A model generated the notes under the pieces. The model saw nothing but the letters and a program-made list of their open reading frames with translations, searched no databases and was not told where the DNA came from. This document shows positions 59,998 through 64,000 of a stretch of DNA of 64,000 bases, one piece after another; within the stretch, counting starts at the first letter, position 1, and each line of letters opens with the position of its first letter. A program made the translations under genes and the position numbers. The stretch comes from DASYTH01 sp035762905. GTDB taxonomy: Bacteria; Actinomycetota; Actinomycetes; Mycobacteriales; Pseudonocardiaceae. The stretch spans positions 74,120-138,119 of the forward strand of contig NZ_DASUCC010000035.1 of the NCBI RefSeq assembly GCF_035762905.1, read 5' to 3'.

Positions 59998-60797
59998 CCG
60001 GCCACCCGCACCGTCGTCGTGGCGCCCCAGATCGCCAGGCTGAGGAAGAAGTCCAGCACGCTGACCAGCACGATGGCGGTGCGTACCGAACGGCCGACCG
60101 CCACACCCACTCCGGCCGGACCGCCGGAGGCGCGGTAGCCGTAGAAGCAGTGGGTCAGGATGATGGCCACGCTGAAGATCAGCACCTTGACGAACGACCA
60201 GAGCACGTCCTCCGGCGGCAGGAACAGGCCGAAGTAGTGGTCGTAGGTGCCGGCCGACTGCCCGTAGAACAGCACGGTGACCGTGCGGGCGGCCAGGTAC
60301 GAGGTGAGCAGCCCAACCACGTACAGCGGGATGATCGCCACGAACCCGGCGATGATCCGGGTGGTGACCAGGTACGGCAGGCTGCGCACGGCCATCACCT
60401 CGAGCGCGTCGATCTCCTCGGAGATCCGCATCGCGCCAAGCTGCGCGGTGAACCCGGAGCCGACCGTGGCGGACAGCGCGAGCGCGGCCACCAGCGGCGC
60501 GATCTCCCTGGTGTTGAAGTAGGCCGAGACGAACCCGGCCAGCGCCGAGGTGCCGATCTGGTTCAGCGCCGCGAACCCCTGCAGCCCAACGACCGTGCCG
60601 GTGAACACGCACAGTCCGACCATCACGCCGATGGTGCCGCCGATCACGGCCAGCGCGCCGCTGCCGAAGCTGACCTCGCCGAGCAGCCGGACGATCTCCC
60701 GGGAGTAGCGCCGCACGGCCAGCGGGGTCCAGGCCAGCGCGCGCACGTAGAAGCCGAACTGCTCGCCCAGCCGTTCCAACCCGCCGGCGGTGGCCAT
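59994..60797 (-). CDS. yrbEB: MlaE/YrbE-type permease, second
   Basis: A protein of 267 residues. The family pattern (GALAVIGGTIGVMVGLCVFT, GLQGFAALNQIGTSALAGFV, YFNTREIAPLVAALALSATV, GSGFTAQLGAMRISEEIDAL, EVMAVRSLPYLVTTRIIAGF) is complete. With YrbEA it forms the inner-membrane channel of the Mce lipid importer. The ATG at 60797 follows the stop of the SELASE-like frame at 60805 by 7 bases. Confidence 0.94.
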   Translation of the reverse strand: MATAGGLERLGEQFGFYVRALAWTPLAVRRYSREIVRLLGEVSFGSGALAVIGGTIGVMVGLCVFTGTVVGLQGFAALNQIGTSALAGFVSAYFNTREIAPLVAALALSATVGSGFTAQLGAMRISEEIDALEVMAVRSLPYLVTTRIIAGFVAIIPLYVVGLLTSYLAARTVTVLFYGQSAGTYDHYFGLFLPPEDVLWSFVKVLIFSVAIILTHCFYGYRASGGPAGVGVAVGRSVRTAIVLVSVLDFFLSLAIWGATTTVRVAG

Positions 60798-60804
60798 AAC
60801 GCCA

Positions 60805-60897
60805 TCACCTCGCAAGCTCGGTACTGGCCGCCCCCGCCGCCTCGCAGGCTCGGCGCCGGGGGCAGTGTCCAATTGGTTCGCTCGCAAGCTCGCTCAC
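60805..60897 (-). repeat. SELASE mini-ORF/repeat between yrbEA and yrbEB
   Basis: This resembles the module at 58697-58798, with CGAGCTTGCGAG words at each end and CGAGCCTGCGAG in the middle. Its frame begins with GTG (VSELASEPIGHCPRRRACEA, 30 codons) overlapping the yrbEA stop as GTGA. Its end lies 7 bases before the yrbEB ATG. Confidence 0.55.
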
Positions 60898-61655
60898 GCC
60901 CCCTTCGCCGGCACGAGCTGCAGGTAGAACACGCTGATCACCAGGTTGACGAAGAACAGCAGCAGGAACGTGACCACCACGGACTGGTTCACCACGTCCC
61001 CGACGCCCTTCGGCCCGCCCTTCGGGTTCAGCCCGCGGTAACAGGCGACCAGCCCGGCCAGGAACCCGAAGATCACCGCCTTGATCTCGCCGACCCACAG
61101 GTCCGGAAGCTGTGCCAGCGCTGAGAAACTGGCGATGTAGGCGCCCGGCGTGCCGTCCTGCACGATCACGTTGAAGAAGTAGCCGCCGACCACGCCGACC
61201 ACGCTGACCATTCCGTTGAGCAGCACGGCGGTGACCATCGCGGCCAGTACCCTCGGCACCACGAGGCGCTGGATCGGGGACACCCCGAGCACCTCCATCG
61301 CGTCGATCTCCTCGCGGATCGTGCGCGCGCCGAGGTCCGCGCACATCGCCGAACCGCCCGCGCCGGCCACGATCAGCGTGGTCACGATCGGGCTGGCCTG
61401 CTGGATCACCGCGAGCACGGAAGCCGCGCCGTTGAACGACTCCGCGCCGATCTGGGCGGTCAGCGAGCCCAGCTGCAACGTGATCACCGCGCCGAACGGG
61501 ATCGCCACCAGCATCGCCGGCAGGATCGAAACGCTGGCGATGAACCAGAACTGCTGGATGAACTCACGGGTCTGGAACGGTCGCTTGAACATGGCCACGA
61601 TCACGTCGAGGCCCATCGCGAACAACCGGCCGAACTCCGCCACCGCGGCGGTCAC
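60894..61655 (-). CDS. yrbEA: MlaE/YrbE-type permease, first
   Basis: A protein of 253 residues with a GTG start preceded by GGAGAGGCGG. Family features include QFWFIASVSILPAMLVAIPF, AVITLQLGSLTAQIGAESFN, AGAGGSAMCADLGARTIREE, IDAMEVLGVSPIQRLVVPRV and a final LVISVFYLQLVPAKGA. It pairs with YrbEB in the Mce complex. It follows the ATPase gene with a 49-base spacer. Confidence 0.94.
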   Translation of the reverse strand: MTAAVAEFGRLFAMGLDVIVAMFKRPFQTREFIQQFWFIASVSILPAMLVAIPFGAVITLQLGSLTAQIGAESFNGAASVLAVIQQASPIVTTLIVAGAGGSAMCADLGARTIREEIDAMEVLGVSPIQRLVVPRVLAAMVTAVLLNGMVSVVGVVGGYFFNVIVQDGTPGAYIASFSALAQLPDLWVGEIKAVIFGFLAGLVACYRGLNPKGGPKGVGDVVNQSVVVTFLLLFFVNLVISVFYLQLVPAKGA

Positions 61656-61704
61656 TGGTCCGCCTCTCCGGCGCAGCGGCGACCTGAGGTTGACCCAAGG
61701 GGTG

Positions 61705-62685
61705 TCATGACTGCACCTCCTCGGCGCGCAACGTGGCCAGCACGGTGTGCTGGGCGTGCGCCGGCAGGGTGTGCAGGTTGCGCAGCACCCGGTCACGCCT
61801 GCGCCGCACCGCGTCCCGGGGCGGCAGGCCCGGACTTGGTTGCAGCTGCGGCGCGATCGCCGGCAGCGAATCCGTCACGGTGGCCCGGTGGTGCGCCAGC
61901 TCGGCGTCCACAACGGCCTGATCCTTCTCTTCGGACATGCCGATCGGGCCGATCCGCCGGCCGTTGAGGAACTGCTCGACCACCGGCTCGTCGCTGGTCA
62001 GCAGCAGTTCCCGGGGGCCGAACATGACCAGTTCGCGGCGGAACAGCATGCCGAGGTTGTCCGGCACGGTCCGGGCCACGTTGATGTTGTGCGTGACGAT
62101 CAGGATGGTGGCGTCGATCTGCGCGTTCAGGTCGATCAGCAGCTGGGACAGATAGGCGGTGCGCACCGGGTCCAGCCCGGAGTCCGGCTCGTCGCACAGG
62201 ATGATCTGCGGATCGAGCACCAGCGCCCGGGCCAGGCCGGCACGCTTGCGCATCCCGCCGGAGATCTCGCCGGGCAGCTTGTGCTCGGCGCCGAGCATCC
62301 CGACCATCTCCATCTTTTCCATGACCACACGCCGGATCCGGCTCTCCGTCAACCGGGTGTGCTCGCGCAGCGGGAAGGCCACGTTGTCGTAGATGGTCAT
62401 CGAGCCGAACAGCGCGCCATCCTGGAACAGCACGCCGAACAGCTTGCGCACCTGGTAGAGCTGGTGCTCCGAGCAGTGCACGATGTCCACCCCGTCGACC
62501 ACGCATCGGCCGCGGTCCGGCTTGAGCAATCCGATCAGGCACTTGAGGAACACGGACTTGCCGGTGCCGGACGGGCCGAGCAGCACGCTGACCTCGCCGG
62601 GCGGCAGCGTGAGCGTCACGTCCCGCCAGATCGCCTGCTTGCCGAAGGATTTGCTCAGCCCCTCGACCACGACCTCGACACCCAT
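61705..62685 (-). CDS. mkl: Mkl/MlaF-type ABC ATPase for the Mce transporter
   Basis: A protein of 326 residues with Walker A GPSGTGKSVF, Q-loop VLFQDGALFGSM, signature EISGGMRKRAGL, Walker B IILCDEPDSGLDPVR and the switch His in VTHNINVA. The KRAGLARAL and long C-terminal extension match the MceG/Mkl type that powers Mce lipid import. In mycobacteria this gene is usually unlinked; here it heads the operon. Confidence 0.93.
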   Translation of the reverse strand: MGVEVVVEGLSKSFGKQAIWRDVTLTLPPGEVSVLLGPSGTGKSVFLKCLIGLLKPDRGRCVVDGVDIVHCSEHQLYQVRKLFGVLFQDGALFGSMTIYDNVAFPLREHTRLTESRIRRVVMEKMEMVGMLGAEHKLPGEISGGMRKRAGLARALVLDPQIILCDEPDSGLDPVRTAYLSQLLIDLNAQIDATILIVTHNINVARTVPDNLGMLFRRELVMFGPRELLLTSDEPVVEQFLNGRRIGPIGMSEEKDQAVVDAELAHHRATVTDSLPAIAPQLQPSPGLPPRDAVRRRRDRVLRNLHTLPAHAQHTVLATLRAEEVQS

Positions 62686-62733
62686 TCGGCCTTCTCCTGA
62701 CGCTGCTGCTGTGGATTGTCGGCGGTTGGGCGA

Positions 62734-63492
62734 TCAGGGCGGTCCGAGCGACCGGAGCGTGGTGCGGATGTCGTTGTCCGGCCCGGTGATCAGTCCGGTG
62801 AACAGCGGGTCCAGGTCCTCCGCCTGACCGCACCCGCTGAACCGGGGAATCTCGAAAGTGGAGTTGAGGTTGCTCACCGAACCGGCGACCGGATGGATGA
62901 TCCCCTTGAACCGGATCGCGGCGGAGACCTCGGTCCGGCACCGGTCCCCCACCCTGAGGTCGATCCCGTCCTGTTTGGCGTTGGACAGCTGGATGAAGAG
63001 GTTGAGGACCACATCGGTGTCGACGTCGTTGGGGTTGAAGTTCACCAGCCGGGCCGTCCCCCTGCCGACCCCTTCCTGCGCAAAGCCCACGGTGGAGGTA
63101 GCCGGAACAAACCGGAAAATCACGAAGTAGGCGTCCACCGTAGGTTCGAGATCGACCGCGGCCACCACATCCAGCGGCTGCTCGAGCCCGCCCGCACCGA
63201 TGTACGCACAGGCGATCAGCGTCCCGGTGATCGCCGTGTCCGACCCCAACTTGGCGATCCTGGACAACGCCGTCAGCTCGAACTTCGCCGCCACCAACGG
63301 GCTTCCCTGACACTTCCCGTCCACCGGCGCAGGCGGCAACCCCGGAGCCGGCGGCTGCGCCCGCGCCCACATCGCCGTCCCCGGTCCCCCCGCCGCCGAA
63401 GCCGCCACCCCCACCGACGTACCCACCGCGACCACCATTCCCAGAACAGCGGAAATCACGCCACGAACGGCACGAGAGGACGACACCTTCAT
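62734..63492 (-). CDS. Secreted protein upstream of the mce operon, unknown family
   Basis: About 252 residues from the ATG at 63492; a GTG at 63513 is possible. The signal peptide (VRGVISAVLGMVVAVGTSVG) precedes a mature part with VAAKFELTALSRIAKLGSDT, GTLIACAYIGAGGLEQPLDV, VVLNLFIQLSNAKQDGIDLR and several Cys. It is rich in beta strands and no family was recognised. It ends 48 bases before mkl on the same strand and may be co-expressed with the lipid transporter. Confidence 0.75.
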   Translation of the reverse strand: MKVSSSRAVRGVISAVLGMVVAVGTSVGVAASAAGGPGTAMWARAQPPAPGLPPAPVDGKCQGSPLVAAKFELTALSRIAKLGSDTAITGTLIACAYIGAGGLEQPLDVVAAVDLEPTVDAYFVIFRFVPATSTVGFAQEGVGRGTARLVNFNPNDVDTDVVLNLFIQLSNAKQDGIDLRVGDRCRTEVSAAIRFKGIIHPVAGSVSNLNSTFEIPRFSGCGQAEDLDPLFTGLITGPDNDIRTTLRSLGPP

Positions 63493-63639
63493 AAGGCAGC
63501 CGACGTTACCCACCGGTCACCAGCAGGGACAACACCATCCCCACCAATGCGCACCACCCCCAAACTTTGTTATCACCCAACAAAAATTTTCCACCCCCGC
63601 TTTGTTGGCCCGTCACATACACCGCCACTACATTTGCCC

Positions 63640-63915
63640 GGCGAGTTGCCGGTTTCGGTCCGGCGGCGAGTACCCGGAGCCGGACCGAAGAGTTGCCGGC
63701 TCCGATCCGGCGAGTCCCCGCGTCCGGGCCGGCGAGTCCCGGAGCCGGACCGAAGAGTTGCCGGCTCCGATCCGGCGAGTCCCCGTGTCCGGGCCGAGGA
63801 GTTGCCGGGTCTGATTCGGCGAGTCCCCGGATCCGGGCCGGCGAGTTGCCGGGTCGGGTCCGGCGAGTCCCGGGTCTGGCCCGGCGAATCTCCGACTCCA
63901 GCCCAGTGAGTTGCG
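63640..63915. repeat. GGCGAGTCCCCG and GGCGAGTTGCCGG repeats (locus R6)
   Basis: About ten units of 20-30 bases alternate between GGCGAGTCCCCG and GAGTTGCCGG forms. A larger direct repeat (GGACCGAAGAGTTGCCGGCT) occurs at about 63683 and 63739. The stretch 63493-64000 has no gene that can be supported; the last 60 bases are GC-rich palindromic sequence. The gene beyond the window is unknown, so orientation relative to neighbours cannot be judged. Confidence 0.85.
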
Positions 63916-64000
63916 GGTTCGGGCCGCTGCCGCGGGCTCCAGCCAGGCCCGCGGCCGGCGCCCGCGGCGGCCTGGCGGCGCTGCCGCGCCTGGCAGCGCC

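Overview
The window is very GC-rich with strong third-position G/C bias. It carries a complete mce operon, an orphan mycosin, SARP/AfsR-type regulators, a SigE-family sigma/anti-sigma pair, an Scr1-type HTH next to DUF397 domains, an AMED_5909-like small protein and a perfect CebR-type operator. Together these point to a filamentous actinomycete, most likely of the order Pseudonocardiales; the genus cannot be fixed from sequence reading alone.

Layout. 1-6.9 kb: the tail of an oligopeptide ABC ATPase, a slipin/NfeD pair, a PucR-type regulator, a repeat array and a SARP/NB-ARC regulator. 7-12.3 kb: a secreted subtilisin, a mycosin and an acyl-CoA ligase. 12.3-16.6 kb: a DUF1206 membrane protein, an AAA/BTAD regulator, a TrkA-N potassium channel and two overlapping small genes. 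16.7-27 kb: a carbohydrate island with two GH43 arabinan enzymes, a CorA-like protein, a secreted crystallin-like protein, a secreted coiled-coil protein, an aldose 1-epimerase, a TAP-like hydrolase, an IclR regulator and a U32-like protein. 27-30 kb: small accessory genes (AMED_5909-like, XRE/Scr1, a triple-DUF397 protein, a protein with a ribosomal-S3-type KH domain). 30-35.2 kb: a sugar ABC transporter with a second IclR regulator, divergent from a DUF59/amidohydrolase pair. 35.2-38.9 kb: two decayed IS5-type elements flanking a GntR/ABC cassette. 38.9-45.6 kb: kynureninase, an intradiol-dioxygenase-like lipoprotein, a thioredoxin-fold protein, a short KsgA/Erm-like methyltransferase, a NuoF-like protein and a two-component system. 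46-50.4 kb: a GH5 mannanase divergent from a GH12-CBM2-PQQ dehydrogenase-CBM2 fusion. 50.4-53.2 kb: anti-sigma factor, sigma factor and a second PucR-type regulator. 53.6-63.5 kb: the mce operon (mkl-like ATPase, yrbE pair, mceA-F) and a secreted protein upstream.

The genes suggest a plant-polymer-degrading soil organism. Arabinan, mannan and cellulose enzymes are secreted, and their products would be handled by an epimerase and possibly the sugar ABC importer. One 16-bp quasi-palindrome lies just upstream of the arabinan enzyme genes, the epimerase gene and the U32-like gene beside an IclR gene, which suggests a small regulon. Three further signals stand out. The first is a polypeptide joining a GH12 endoglucanase to a PQQ-type sugar dehydrogenase with two near-identical CBM2 modules. 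The second is a family of GGCGAGTCCCC repeats that fills every wide convergent intergenic gap. The third is a pair of related mini-ORF/repeat modules (MSELASE...) inserted at gene junctions inside the mce operon with stop/start overlaps.

No tRNA, rRNA or CRISPR array was seen.
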